DNA of 64,000 nt, from positions 265,172 through 329,171 of the forward strand of contig NW_026973572.1 of assembly GCF_963855985.1 (NCBI RefSeq). The letters are read 5' to 3'. The notes under the pieces were generated by a model, which worked only from the letters and a program-made list of their open reading frames with translations, did not search any database and was not told the origin of the DNA. This document shows positions 53,285 to 64,000 of the stretch, one piece after another. The first letter of the stretch is position 1. Each line of letters opens with the position of its first letter. The position numbers and the translations under genes were made by a program. Origin of the DNA: Ostrinia nubilalis. Its lineage: Eukaryota; Arthropoda; Insecta; Lepidoptera; Crambidae.

Positions 53285-53633
53285 ATATTAATTATTATAA
53301 ACGTTTTCGACTTTCTCCACGAAGCGGTTTGCAACAATAGATTTCCACCTATTCGTCTCTCCAGACAGCTAGGCGATCACAATAGAAAAACCTGTTCACA
53401 GTGTTCGAACATCTGTGAGGTTGGTATTCTTCACATTACTTCTTCTCATTTGCTTCATCCAGTTTACTTAAAGCACCACATAGCTCAAGACGTGGTAAAA
53501 AAAATAGTTTTTTGAGAGCACTTGAGTTTTTTAGCAATTAATTTCGTTTTAAATCCTTCATCTAGTTGATAGTGAACGGCTGCAGTTTATTGCACTCACA
53601 GAGGCTTCGCTAAATTCAGTGTATTGTATTTTT

Positions 53634-53877
53634 ACTCGGCCTGCATCCAACGCCTTCCCGCTACCTTTATCAGGTCGTCGGACCACCTTGTGGATGGATG
53701 TCCTAACGCTGCGTTTTCCGGTACGTGGTGGAAACGTATGGAGCGGACCATAACCTTGCCTGCCCCATCGGCCGTCAGTTCTGCGTAGGTACTATGTGCT
53801 TCCAATCGCGCGATGTGGAAGTCATTGGGGGAGGCCTATGTTCAGCAGTGGACGTCCTGTGGCTGAAATGATGATGA
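53634..53877 (+). mobile_element. RTE-type LINE fragment with internal inversion
   Basis: It is flanked by TGTATTTTT (53625-53633 and 53878-53886). Its 3' half (about 53795-53877) is in sense orientation and ends in ATGATGATG; its 5' half (53634 to about 53790) is inverted. This is the signature of twin priming during LINE insertion. It also holds the empty TA site (53793-53794) used by the mariner in copy A. Confidence 0.7.
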
Positions 53878-55514
53878 TGTATTTTTTCTCTCTATCTATA
53901 GATAGTCTACCAACCTATATCTGTATTTTGTCAATGTGATTCAAATCCTGCCGTATCTTAATCCAATCTTTTTCTAATGAGTTACTTATCTTTCCATCCT
54001 TACTAGTTTTTTATCAGCCAGTTTTTTTTTTTTTGAAACAAATAAATACTTTCTATTCTATTTCCATTAGAATCTTAGCCATGACTATACTTAACGCTAA
54101 GCTCCAGCCAAGGGGATCAAAAAGTTTGATCAGATGTATCAGATAAAATGTTACGTTTCATGGTTGGTTTTGCAATTTGTGGTATATTCACATTGTATTG
54201 AAATCTGTGCTCAAATTCCATTCAATACCCAATGCTTGGACTGTTCCATCAAGGTTCATAAAACTACTTTAGCACTAGCTTATATTTTGTTGTCTTCTAT
54301 TGACTTCATAAACTCAACGCAGAACTAGGTAGCAAAAGGTATTTGACCGCAATTGCATGTGATGTTAAGTGAGATGCAGTATAAGATGATAGATATCTAC
54401 CTGTAAGTGCCTATAAGGTCCGGTATAGTGCTCAGGAGAGACAGCAGCGACCTGTTCGCATTATAAAAGAGTTTATCGAAACGCTTAGTGCAAGCTGGTG
54501 GAATGTCGACAATGTAGGAATGATACGTTAACCAGCGTCTGATGATGGAAGGGGGCTGGTGGAATTAGGTCGTGTAATTCCTTCGCACATTCTCTGAAGT
54601 GTAACCTGGTGGATGGTCACATCAGATGTATTATTATCTGCTCTGTAAGTTCTCATTAAATTATAGCATTATAGCTTCAATTGACCAGTCCACTCCTGAT
54701 AAAAGGTCGTTGATATAAAAATATTGTTTTATTATTTTATAAAAATCAAAATCGGTACTCCGGTAATCCGAATCATTTTTTGTCACATAAATCTGAAGAT
54801 CATCTTCATAATGTCATCTATGAAGCAAACACGTTTCATCTCATTATAATATTTCTCGGGTTTTCTTGCAGCTGGGAACCTACAAGCAGTTCGTTATTCA
54901 GTGAAATATAAATCGAACCTTAACACAAAGCATCAAATATTATAATCGTGCGCGAGTTGTCTCCGTATTATTCCAGACGACCGCATGATGAGGTAAGTAT
55001 ACTGTCAGTCTTGTTTCTTTTCCTTTTTCAGGTAGGTATCTCTTTTAATAAAAAAAATCTGTGTGTTCGTTAATATTTTTTCAGGTCTAGTGATTTCTGT
55101 AACTTCCTTTCTAATTGAACGGACCTGTGAGTGGTTATGTTTCTGGGTTTTTTAAGGGAAAGGAGGCAAACGAGCAGACGAATCACCTGATGGTAAGTGT
55201 TTACCCGCCGCCCATAGACACCCGCTCCTCGGTGAGTTACAGGTGCGTTGATTGTCTTTAAAGTATTAGAGTCTGCTCTTAAAGGTTTTAGGTCGTATTG
55301 GTCCGCAAATACTGCAAACGGCAGTTCATTCCTCGGTTTGGTGTCTGCAAATGGTGATTGTGGATTTTCTGTTTTAAATGGTAACTTTACAAAATATCTA
55401 TCTACCGCTTCCGTAAAAAAAAATGTCCTGAAGCAGTGGTTGGGTTAATACTGGGGAGTGTAAAACTATAAAAGTGCTTTATAAAAGCCTTCTTGCAAAA
55501 ATAAATGAGTTTTA

Positions 55515-55644
55515 TGCCCGTTTTCACCATTAATCCCAAATTTTTAAGTGACCCCTATAAAAACAAAATTCCTGTTATGTATCACCATAGAGGTCACTTA
55601 CAATTTGTAAGTTACAAATTAGGGATTGATGGTGAAAACGGGCA
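55515..55644. mobile_element. Fold-back MITE, PIF/Harbinger-like (copy in relic C)
   Basis: TGCCCGTTTTCACCAT...ATGGTGAAAACGGGCA, flanked by TTA (55512-55514, 55645-55647). It is orthologous in position to 13500-13615. Confidence 0.65.
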
Positions 55645-56005
55645 TTAGTCCTTTTGATAGCTCGTCTCTCCCTAAAAATGCAATTTCCGAAAATTATAAT
55701 ATAGTTATGAAAAAATATTGTAACTTTTTGATTTTGAATAAAGCTATAATTTTAAATACTACCATAAGTAATGTAATTTTTCACAAGGTAAAAGTACGTT
55801 ATCCTTTTTACGAATTTATTTCAATACGAATAGTTCGAGGAAAAACTACGTAAACTACACTTACACTTTGAATGCACGACTAAATCTGAACGCCAATAAG
55901 TGATTATCTGCAATAATACCAAACAGCATGTATTCCTTTACATGTCAACAATGCAATATTCATAATTACAACAACAAGGTGTTAAATATGTTTCGCGGAA
56001 TAAGT

Positions 56006-56208
56006 ACGCAACGCTCTTTTTTAAGTTTTTCTCAAAACCTATTAAGTGTATTTTAAATATAAATACATAGGCCCCTCACAGACATTTTTAGCTATCTTTT
56101 GATGTATAACACATATTTTTAATAATGGTAATAAATTTTTAGGACAGTTTTTTTACGCTCCTGAAAAGTTGGCATTTTTCACTTGCGTACTTATTCCAGG
56201 AAGGGTGC
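56006..56208. mobile_element. Small MITE with TIR GGAATAAGTACGCAA (copy in relic C)
   Basis: Same unit as 12948-13149, at the outer edge of the inverted relic. Confidence 0.5.
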
Positions 56209-56520
56209 GAACTGATAAAAATTTAATTGAATCAAGAATATTGTTGAACTACCCCATACTATATTGACATGTCTACAACAGAATCAATTATTTTTTTCAT
56301 AATTCTAGATCAGAATAAAGAAAAGGAAATGTCAAATCTAATATTAGCAATCCTAGTAGTCCTAAATACAAACTACTAACTTATTTTAAAATACCAACGA
56401 TTTTAAACTCAATATCAATCATCAAGAATTAACCGAGTGTAATAACAATGTCCATAATTTTGAGAATACTCATGCATTTTTATTTTTAAATAGCTTCTAT
56501 GCAAATTTGGTCGGCAAGTC
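56209..56520. other. AT-rich spacer, no gene seen
   Basis: Nothing recognisable before the SINE head. Confidence 0.5.
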
Positions 56521-56790
56521 GGCCGTTTGGTGTAGTGGTTCAGAACGGACTACTATGCCGAGAGGTCCCGGGTTCGATTCCCGGCCGGGCAGAAATTGAA
56601 ATGATGAATTTTAATTTCTGTGACGGGTCTGGGTGTTACTATGTATAATATGTATGTATTTAAAAAAAAAAAGTATATAAGTAGTATATCCGTTAAGCTA
56701 GCACCCATAACACAAGCATATTAATTGCTTACTTAGGGGCTAGATGGCGCTGTGTGAGATTGTCCAAAGATATAAAAAAAAAAAAAAAAA
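56521..56790 (+). mobile_element. tRNA-derived SINE
   Basis: The tRNA-like head (56521-56591) has an A box TGGTGTAGTGG and a B box GGTTCGATTCC, so it carries an internal RNA polymerase III promoter. The T stem pairs perfectly but the acceptor stem does not, which argues against a working tRNA. A ~170-bp body follows, including GGGGCTAGATGGCG, a tail sequence I recall as typical of lepidopteran SINEs, and an A run to 56790. Confidence 0.82.
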
Positions 56791-58479
56791 TTCGTTATAA
56801 CAACTAGAATTCAACGACCCTAAATAGTTATGATAGCTTGGGTCTTACATAAATCCAGTTATCATGATTTTTTTATTAAACAAAATCACCAACATTAATT
56901 TTGAAATGCGTCCTTGGTTTTCTCAAATCTCTTTTTATTTTTACCTAAATACGAATTGAAATTCTTATACCATAGTCATTGTTTATTTATTCAATGTTTG
57001 GATTGGATGGAACACTACAACAGACTCGAAAATATGGCATAGCTAGAAACAATCTGACAGCACTAGAAATGTTTTAAAATTGCATCTTTTCGGTGCATAA
57101 TACCAGACATTCAGCAACTTGATTATTATCAAATTAAGTGTAGTCAAATTTATTGCGAGTATCTGTTAAAAAGTTGCAGTCAGAAACAAGTGTAAAATCG
57201 TAGCTAGCAAAAAATAATGAAATGTTTATGGTTAAGTAGGTAGGTAGGTACTTAACGATTGAATTCCTCCACATGAGACCCCAAAGCTCAAGTAGGTACT
57301 TCACTTTAGATTTTTTTAAACGATCCCTTTTTTATTGATTTTTGGTTTCAAAGCTTTAGTGTTTTAAACAAGGTCTCTTTACAAAAAATCCCTTGTTCGA
57401 TGGATTCCAAAAGAAGTATGACATCATTATGTCAACGAACGATTTCCTAGAGATTTGCAAAAATACAGAAAGTGAACTTCTCAAAGGACATTTATTGGAA
57501 ACTGTATTGCAATTTTCATTAAATTCATAATAGTCAACATACAGTCAAACAGTACCCGTTTAGTAATTACGTTTACCGTGACACCAAAACATTTCATACG
57601 ATGCCCATATTTTGTTACAGTCTTAAAATACATCACGAAAAATATTTTCTAGATTACTTTTGCGTTGACACTAAAACATGCCTTTCCTTGTACCTAACAG
57701 TATGAAAAATCAAATGTAAGGCGTACTGAATTTATACGTGCACTGTGACTTCAGCAAATCAATATTAACACCCACAGATCATAGAAGATCTGGGTTAACA
57801 CCTAAAATGTCTGTGCTACTGTCCACAAAAGTGTTAAATCCGTCTTTCTTTTCATTATTAGTGTGGCAAACAACAAATGTATAGCTAGATGGAACTAAAC
57901 TGAATAAACAATTTCTTTATTTAAACTAGCAATAAAACAACAGTGGTGGTTGTTCACCCCCTAAGCATTAGGAGAGCGCCTCTTCAGGGGACACATGAGT
58001 CACAATTCTATTTGAGATTATCCAATTTTTGATACACGTTTTATGATGATAAAACACAAATTCATTCACCGCTCCACCACACCAGGAAGAAGGTGGAAAA
58101 GTAATCCTTTTAATAGTTTATAACTATCAGTGGTAGTACCAAGTATTACTGGTATTATTCTTTAAATAAGTCAAATTAAATTATCTATGGCCGATCCAAT
58201 ATCAAAACTTTCAATTTTACCATTACTTAGAATACTTGTCTATTCTAAAGTAGGATTTTTTTTATTAATCAATTTTATCCTTCATGTATTTTTGACAAAG
58301 TATACATTTTTATTTAAATTTTATAGTAGGTATATCTGTTTCATTAACTTTAGCACGATCAGATGGTGTGCCTACTTCACACAAATTAATCATTCGTAAT
58401 TTTTTTAACATCTTTCGAGTTTACAACAGCCGGTGCAACTTGAGCAAAGTCAGGCAAAAAGTGATAATAATTATTTTAT
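56791..58479. other. Long AT-rich spacer, no gene seen
   Basis: No ORF over 60 codons with recognisable content. A short TAGG run (TAAGTAGGTAGGTAGGTAC, about 57233-57251) is the only simple repeat noted. Confidence 0.5.
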
Positions 58480-58539
58480 TACTAGCGGCCGCCCGCGACT
58501 TCGTACGCGTGGATCTCGTTTTACCCCCCCTTCATCTAT

Positions 58540-59010
58540 CTTACGCGGTTCAGATTTTTTCATACAAATGTTTTTTCCCGCTAACTCCCGTTCCCGTGGG
58601 AATTTTGCAATATCCTGTTTAAACTAATGTTTAAGTTTACTAAGGTACCTGCATGCCAAATTTCAAGAGTCTATCTTACGCGGTTTAGATTTTTTCATAC
58701 AAATGTTTTTTCCCACTAACTCCCGTTCCCGTAGGAATTTTGCAATATCCTGTTGTAACTAAGCTTTAAGTTTACCAAGGTACCTGCATGCCAAATTTCA
58801 AGCGTCTAACTAAAACGGTTTAGATTTTTCATACAAATGTTTTTTCCCGCTAACTCCCGTTCCCGTGGAAATTTTGCAATATCCTATTGTAACTAAGCTT
58901 CAAGTTTACTAAGGTACCTGCATGCCAAATTTCAAGCGTCTAACTTAAGCGCTTTAGATTTTTCATACAAAAGGATTTTCCCGCTAATTCCCGTTCCCGT
59001 GGGAATTCAT
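58540..59010 (+). repeat. Tandem repeat, four units of about 135 bp
   Basis: Units share GGTTTAGATTTTTTCATAC, TAACTCCCGTTCCCGT, TTTGCAATATCCT and GGTACCTGCATGCCAAATTT. The period measured at the GGTT block is 135, 135 and 134. Confidence 0.88.
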
Positions 59011-59101
59011 AAGTATCCTATAACCTGCCCAGGAGTATGAAGAATAATTGTACCAAGTTTCGTTAAAATCCGTCAAGTAGTTTTTGTTTATATAAGGAAC
59101 A

Positions 59102-59102
59102 T

Positions 59103-59153
<51 letters not shown>
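59102..59153 (+). repeat. CAGA microsatellite
   Basis: About 12 uninterrupted CAGA units. Confidence 0.95.
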
Positions 59154-59155
<2 letters not shown>

Positions 59156-59275
59156 AATTTTACTGATTGCATTTTTGGCATCAGTATCGATCACTAATCA
59201 CCCCCTGATAGTTATTTTGAAAATATATTTCATGTACAGAATTGACCTCTCTACAGATTTATTATAAGTATAGAT

Positions 59276-60321
59276 TGCCTAACCACGTATCGTGTCAAAG
59301 CCATGTTATTGAGTTACAATCTAAATCTTACGAACCATCTCAATGTACAAAAAATTACGACCAATAAATAATGAGTTACCACCACATAGTACCTATTTTC
59401 AGGAATCACACGAAAATCACAAAAAGACGTATCAAATCAACAATCGATCACAAAAGTATCAAAACAGACTTGAGACTAAACGTTACCACATGCAAGTGAC
59501 CACATAATTATGTGTCATCCAGAAAATGTATTAAAACAACATTTTCTCTATTCAAAGAACAATCAGCCTCAAAGTCAAAATAAAAATAGAACGACTGACC
59601 GTATGCAGCAATCTCCACCACCGTGCAGGCCCGGTAATGCTACTCAGCTCCTGATGATCATACTTTACCAGAAGCTGTCGTCACCTGGACACGCGGACAG
59701 TCCACGCTATTTCGCACTCGCGACGCGGAATCCCACTTCTGATGTCGGAGCGTCGGGCTCTCGGACGGCACCAGAAGGGTCTCTCATTGAATTCATACTA
59801 TCTACCTATGTGGGCGTATAGGGAACACGTGCGAGTGGATACTAACAATAATTATAATCACTGATTATAAACAACTAACTTTACTATAGACTAGAATGTA
59901 AAGACTGGTTCGCAATTTAATCAATATTGTCCACAGTTAAATTTAACAGAAAGATCAAAGTTACTGAATTAGTTTAACAAAGCTAGAGACGCCTAGACTT
60001 AATAAATTGGGAGCGATTGACGAATTTGTGAACCACGCCCAGTCACCACCACGTCCAAAACCCGAATGTGCAATGCCTCTAACAGTGAGTCCCAGAATCT
60101 CTACGTTCCAGGGCTCTGTACCTGAAGTTTTTGTAAAGCTATTAATCCATCAATACTGCACTTGAACGGGTCCACAACTACGTCAGGCAACATGGAGTTT
60201 TATGTCACCTTCGTTCCCAGGCGCGCACTTAACTCTGACCATAAGAGCTTTGGCGTTGCTTAAAATTCCATAGCAATAAATTAGCTAACACATCCAAAGT
60301 GTTGTGAGAACTATAACATTA
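59276..60321. other. Spacer with one doubtful ORF
   Basis: A plus-strand ATG ORF of 103 codons (59510-59821) becomes locally GC-richer (59620-59790) but has no recognisable domain and no partner exon. The rest is AT-rich. It ends in an ATTA target duplication (60318-60321). Confidence 0.4.
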
Positions 60322-61270
60322 ACAGCCTTACTTATAAAAATCAACTAATCAACGTCTAAGCAACTAATTAACTAATGACTCGTTAACTTCTTAATCAGTA
60401 ATTAAATATTTCTCACTTATAAACACTGCTTAAGCGTCACTTAACTAATCAACTGTTAATTAGAGTTTTTCTTTTTTAAATCCACCTGAACCGAACTTCA
60501 GACCAGTTCTAATGCCAAAATGCCGAAAGCCAATGCTAAAATTAAGAATAATAAACGTCAAAGTTATGTCAAATGAAACGCTGTCTGTCAGTCAACTGTC
60601 AAGTCTACAACAACAAACAAAAGTACTGTAGCGACTATGTCCCACATACGCCATAATAAAATTATGTACCAATTATAATAATATACACTAGATAATTGTA
60701 ATACTTCTTGTACAAACTTAAGATGTAAATGCTTTGTTAGTTTTTAGCGCAATTTTAAGGCATGGTAATTTTAGTTTCTCACGCACATGCACCCTTAGGA
60801 AGCCTTTAGGTTAGGATTTTATTGTCGGAATGTTTAACTCAAGTCTTTTTAGTGTTTCGGGTTTCGCCGACGTAACATGTGGTGTATTATTAGTCCATTG
60901 AATTATTTTAACTGTGTAGGTATTAAGAAACACCAACCGTTGTAATATCTATCTATTGTTATACTTTCACTTTGTATTATGTTTGCGCCAACCTTTGCCA
61001 TGTGTTTCATGCTATTTTTTGTGTGTATCTTCGCGCAGCGCAGCAACACAGCGCGTTGCATGGCACGTCACGCATCAGCTGTTAACTTTTTGATCCGCCA
61101 TTTTGGTAATTAGGGCTTTAAACAAGGGTCCGACGCTGTTTAACTTGACAGTTATTTAAGCAGTCACTAAGACGTTGGTTAACACTAATTATCGTTTTTA
61201 AGTTAAGATATTATTTAATAGGCCGTTAAACTGTGTCTTAATTTTAATAAACGTTTATAAGTAAGGCTGT
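60322..61270. mobile_element. Non-autonomous TIR transposon (949 bp)
   Basis: Inverted ends ACAGCCTTACTTATAAA are flanked by ATTA (60318-60321, 61271-61274). The interior has several loose TTAACTAAT/CAACGTCTAAG inverted blocks and no transposase ORF. Superfamily not assigned. Confidence 0.75.
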
Positions 61271-61303
61271 ATTAATTTATTGCGCCCCGCGCGCCGACAT
61301 ATA

Positions 61304-63159
61304 CAGGGTGTCCCGTAATGTAACGTCAAGCCGGAACTGGGTGTTGAGGCAAGTTGTGCTGGTTATCAGAAAAATATAAAAAAATCTATGTGGCATTTTG
61401 TCAAAATAATAGGCATTTAAAAAAAAAACAAAAAATTCTACTCCCGGTGACGGTCTTTTTACTCGTGTTGCCACAAATCTTCACTTTTTCCAAATTTTTT
61501 TTTTGTTATGTAACCCTGAATAATGCTTCTCTAAATTGTTATCAAAATTACAAAACCAGCTGCTCCAACTTGGATGAAAAAAATACATTATTCCAAAAAA
61601 AATATCAAAATAAAAATTTTGCCTAGATTAAACTGACTGTACTGAAAAAAAAAAGTACTACGCGAGTGTGGCCAGTGACGTCATAATTTGGCGCATTTAG
61701 TAAGGATTCCAAAATGGTATAACACTTTGTAAAATCTTGCTGTAATTGTCGACAATTTTTGTTTATTGGAAATAATCCCGTTTTTAACTTTATCTACCTT
61801 GGTTAAAAATATTATTCTAATGTGCCCAAAATTCAAGTTTCTGGTTTAAGTGAGGTGGAGAAGCCATTTTAATAGGTATGAGCGGGACGGAGAGGGCCAT
61901 CTTACCATGCATGGGATGTTATGGATATCCGTAACCGTAACCGAAACTATCGGATATCCGAAATAAAAAAATATCCATAACCGTAACCGAAACTGATTCA
62001 AAATTTACGGATAGTTTCGGATAAAGGCGGAGTCTAAGGGTACAATTCCAAACTGCAAAACTCTATGAAATCTGCAGTATACACGCCGCAGCTGCAATGC
62101 CGCGCTGCCGATTTCATAGTTTTGCAGTTTGCGGTCTGCGGCCCGTCTTGGAATTGTACCTTAAATCTTAATATTTGTTTATTTGTTACCAACTTGTCTG
62201 GCATTCGCTGGCACCATCTAATATGCCAGCCTGTTTTACCTTTATCATACATAGGTGTCGTCTTAGTTGGTACATAAAGTAGCTATGTGGGTCACGCTCA
62301 CGCAGCATCTTGCTATTTGTATTATACCTACATTTTTGAAATTCTAATAATTCCGTAACCTGAACTTTCGGATAGTCTGAAATGATTTCATATCCGTGAC
62401 CGTAACCGAAACCGGTATAATATTATTCTAATATCCGTAACCGTATCCATAACCGAAACTTCATATCCTTATTATCCTTGTTACCAAGTACAAGTGCAGG
62501 CAGAGCAGGTAGTAAAGGCGCGCGCGCACGGGTGACTTTTGTCACAGTATGTCAACTACTAATTACTGTCATGGTGACAAAAGTTTCTGTGACTGACTGT
62601 ACGGTAGTCAGTCACAGAAGCTTGAATTTTGGGCACATTAGAATAATAATTTTTAACCAAGGTAGATAAAGTTAGAAACGGGACTATTTCCAAAAAACCA
62701 AAAATTGTCGACAATTACAGCAAAAATTTACCAAGTGTTATACCATTTTGGAATCCTTACTAAATGCGCCAAATTATGACGGCACTTGCCACACTCGCGT
62801 AGTACATTTTTTTTTTCAGTACAGTTAGTTTAAACTAGGCAAAATTTTTATTTTGAATTTTTTTTTGCGAATAATGTTTTTTTTTTCATCCAAGCTGGAG
62901 CAGCTGGTTTTGTAATTTTGATAACAATTTAGAGAAGCATTATTCAGGGTTACATAACAAAAAAAAAATTTGGAAAAAGTGAAGATTTGTGGCAACACGA
63001 GTAAAAGGACCGTCACCTGGAGTAGATTTTTTCGATTTTTTTAAATGCCTATTATTTTGAAAATATGCCACATAGATTTTTTTTTATATTTTTCTGATAA
63101 CCAGCACAACTTGCCTCAACACCCAGTTCCGGCTTGACGTTACATTACGGGACACCCTG
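61304..63159. mobile_element. Fold-back DNA element with ~550-bp inverted arms (1856 bp)
   Basis: The ends CAGGGTGTCCCGTAATGTAA are inverted and flanked by TA. The arms (61304 to about 61850 and about 62617-63159) match in inverted orientation over almost their entire length with small indels. The ~770-bp core holds CCGTAACCGAAAC motifs on both sides (61930-62010, 62400-62460), an inner ~125-bp palindrome (62039-62161, GGTACAATTCCAA ends) and a 14-bp-arm hairpin (TTCTGTGACTGACT, about 62584-62620). No protein is encoded. Confidence 0.82.
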
Positions 63160-64000
63160 TATGTCCAAAAAAGTTAAGGGTTATTTTCAAAATCTTTTAT
63201 AAAGTTCAACTGAAAAATCGCACACTAAAATTTTATGTTCACAGATATTTTGGTACCTCACTAGTCCTTGGTTTTCACTCGGGGGTGAAATGTCCAGAAC
63301 AAAAGTTGTTCCCAAGGGTTGTCTTTTTATTTTGCACCTGATGACTTTGGGATTTGACGCGATTTCGAATTTGACCTAGTTATTGACCTACTTTCCGCGT
63401 TAACAAGCGTTCACTACAAACTTAACTAGGCGCTGGTTCGAAGTCACTAGTCCCGGTTTTTGCTCTGGCGCTCGGGAACCACTCTCGGGAAAATTCTCAA
63501 CCCTGGCCTAATCGATAGTTTATTAAATTGTCTACAGGGTGGTTAATTAAATTGTTTATGTTATTGATCTAATTTAGAAGTTATAGCTAATTAACTTTCA
63601 CAAATAAATTTCGTCACACGCACTAAATTTGTAAAAAGGCTAGGTGCTCGAGCTTAAGTCCAAAATTAATTTTGAAAATACCTTTAGAGTCCTTATCAAA
63701 TTCCCTATCGATAGACACCCATGACCTAGGTCCAAGTTCAGGAACAACGAAGTTGGGAACCACGCGGGATTTGTTTATTTGCTTCCTGTGTCCCGGATTT
63801 CCAGGGAAAAATTCCGGAATTTGTCTTGAGAGGTCCGGGGGGCACAGGGGGTAAATAGGAAAAAAAAAAAAAAAAAAGGTGCCGTTAACAAAACTGCAAG
63901 TTAAGTTGGTAGGCCTAATTTATTAGACCAACCCTTACCGACTTCATCCCGACCACCTGGGATAAACTCCTGGGACCTTCCTGAGTAACCTCAGCCCGTC
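63160..64000. other. Terminal segment, no gene seen
   Basis: Moderate GC, no recognisable ORF. An 18-bp A run (about 63861-63878) may be a retroposon tail. The sequence continues beyond the window. Confidence 0.45.

Larger units (their letters stand above)
53285..56208 (-). mobile_element. Decayed BEL/Pao relic, copy C, inverted relative to copy A
   Basis: It matches 12948-15253, 16136-16285, 20784-20854 and 21691-21960 in opposite orientation. RT motif LFDPLGW is encoded at about 54103-54127 (minus) and the RNase H end at about 53290-53350. It contains the RTE fragment, the SINE-like fragment (about 55142-55250) and both MITEs but lacks the mariner, mag and hAT insertions, so those came later in copy A. 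Confidence 0.78.
58480..59275 (+). repeat. Interspersed insect repeat with internal tandem units
   Basis: It starts CTAGCGGCCGCCCGCGACTT, a head common to a family of lepidopteran repeats. It contains four ~135-bp tandem units (58540-59010), a TTTCGTTAAAATCCGTCAAGTAG block, a CAGA microsatellite and a TTATTATAAGTATAGATT-type end (about 59257-59275). Helitron or SINE-like origin is possible; class not settled. Confidence 0.6.

Noticed and set aside
56521..56591. A working tRNA gene
   Set aside because: A and B boxes are good but the acceptor stem mispairs at several positions and a SINE body with an A tail follows.
59510..59821. A 103-codon protein gene
   Set aside because: No domain, no splice partner and no homologous copy in the window; left as doubtful.

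Overview
This window is AT-rich insect DNA and looks lepidopteran. It holds mag-like Ty3/gypsy elements, an env-bearing BEL/Pao element, CR1-like and R1-like LINEs, a tRNA-derived SINE with the moth/butterfly type of tail, and a short (TTAGG)n tract. It is almost entirely a nested transposon landscape. I see no conserved single-copy host gene. The species assignment is inference; the element anatomy is read from the sequence.

Region 1 (1-10672) is the 3' part of a BEL/Pao retroelement: reverse transcriptase and RNase H at 2-1714, then integrase plus an envelope-like domain in one frame at 7292-10336, then a probable short 3' LTR. Its pol is split by a very young Ty3/gypsy-type element (1715-7287). 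That element has 917-bp LTRs I could not tell apart, a 4-bp target duplication, a tRNA-Lys-like primer site, and one 719-codon ORF that keeps Gag, protease and the integrase zinc finger but has lost RT, RNase H and the integrase core.

Region 2 (10673-24769) is a deep nest. A mag-like gag fragment, a ~1.06-kb LTR and an antisense gypsy RT/RNase H fragment lead into a decayed BEL/Pao relic (about 12950-23100). The relic is cut by small MITEs, an RTE-type LINE fragment, a dead mariner, a nearly complete mag-type element with an intact 1349-codon polyprotein, and a hAT with an 8-bp target duplication. A second, inverted copy of the relic lies at 53285-56208 and supplies the empty site for the mariner. 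A second copy of the ~1-kb LTR, with its primer site, ends the region.

Region 3 (24770-40860): a frameshifted mag-like element with abrupt GC-rich coding patches; the first copy of an R1-like gag-only unit; a pogo-like element encoding only a helix-turn-helix protein; a TIR element full of one short motif; and a near-full-length CR1-like LINE with one stop codon and one frameshift.

Region 4 (40861-53100): a 2.27-kb TIR element, unassigned repeats, and the second R1-like gag copy, disrupted by a 5'-truncated LINE and a 200-bp palindromic MITE. The gag sits antisense inside what looks like the intron of a small plus-strand spliced gene. A separate two-exon minus-strand gene of unknown function follows.

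Region 5 (53285-64000): the inverted BEL relic, a SINE, ~135-bp tandem repeats with a CAGA microsatellite, a 949-bp TIR element and a 1.86-kb fold-back element.

The genes do not form a pathway. They are independent mobile elements inserted into one another; the order of insertion can be read from target duplications and interrupted frames.
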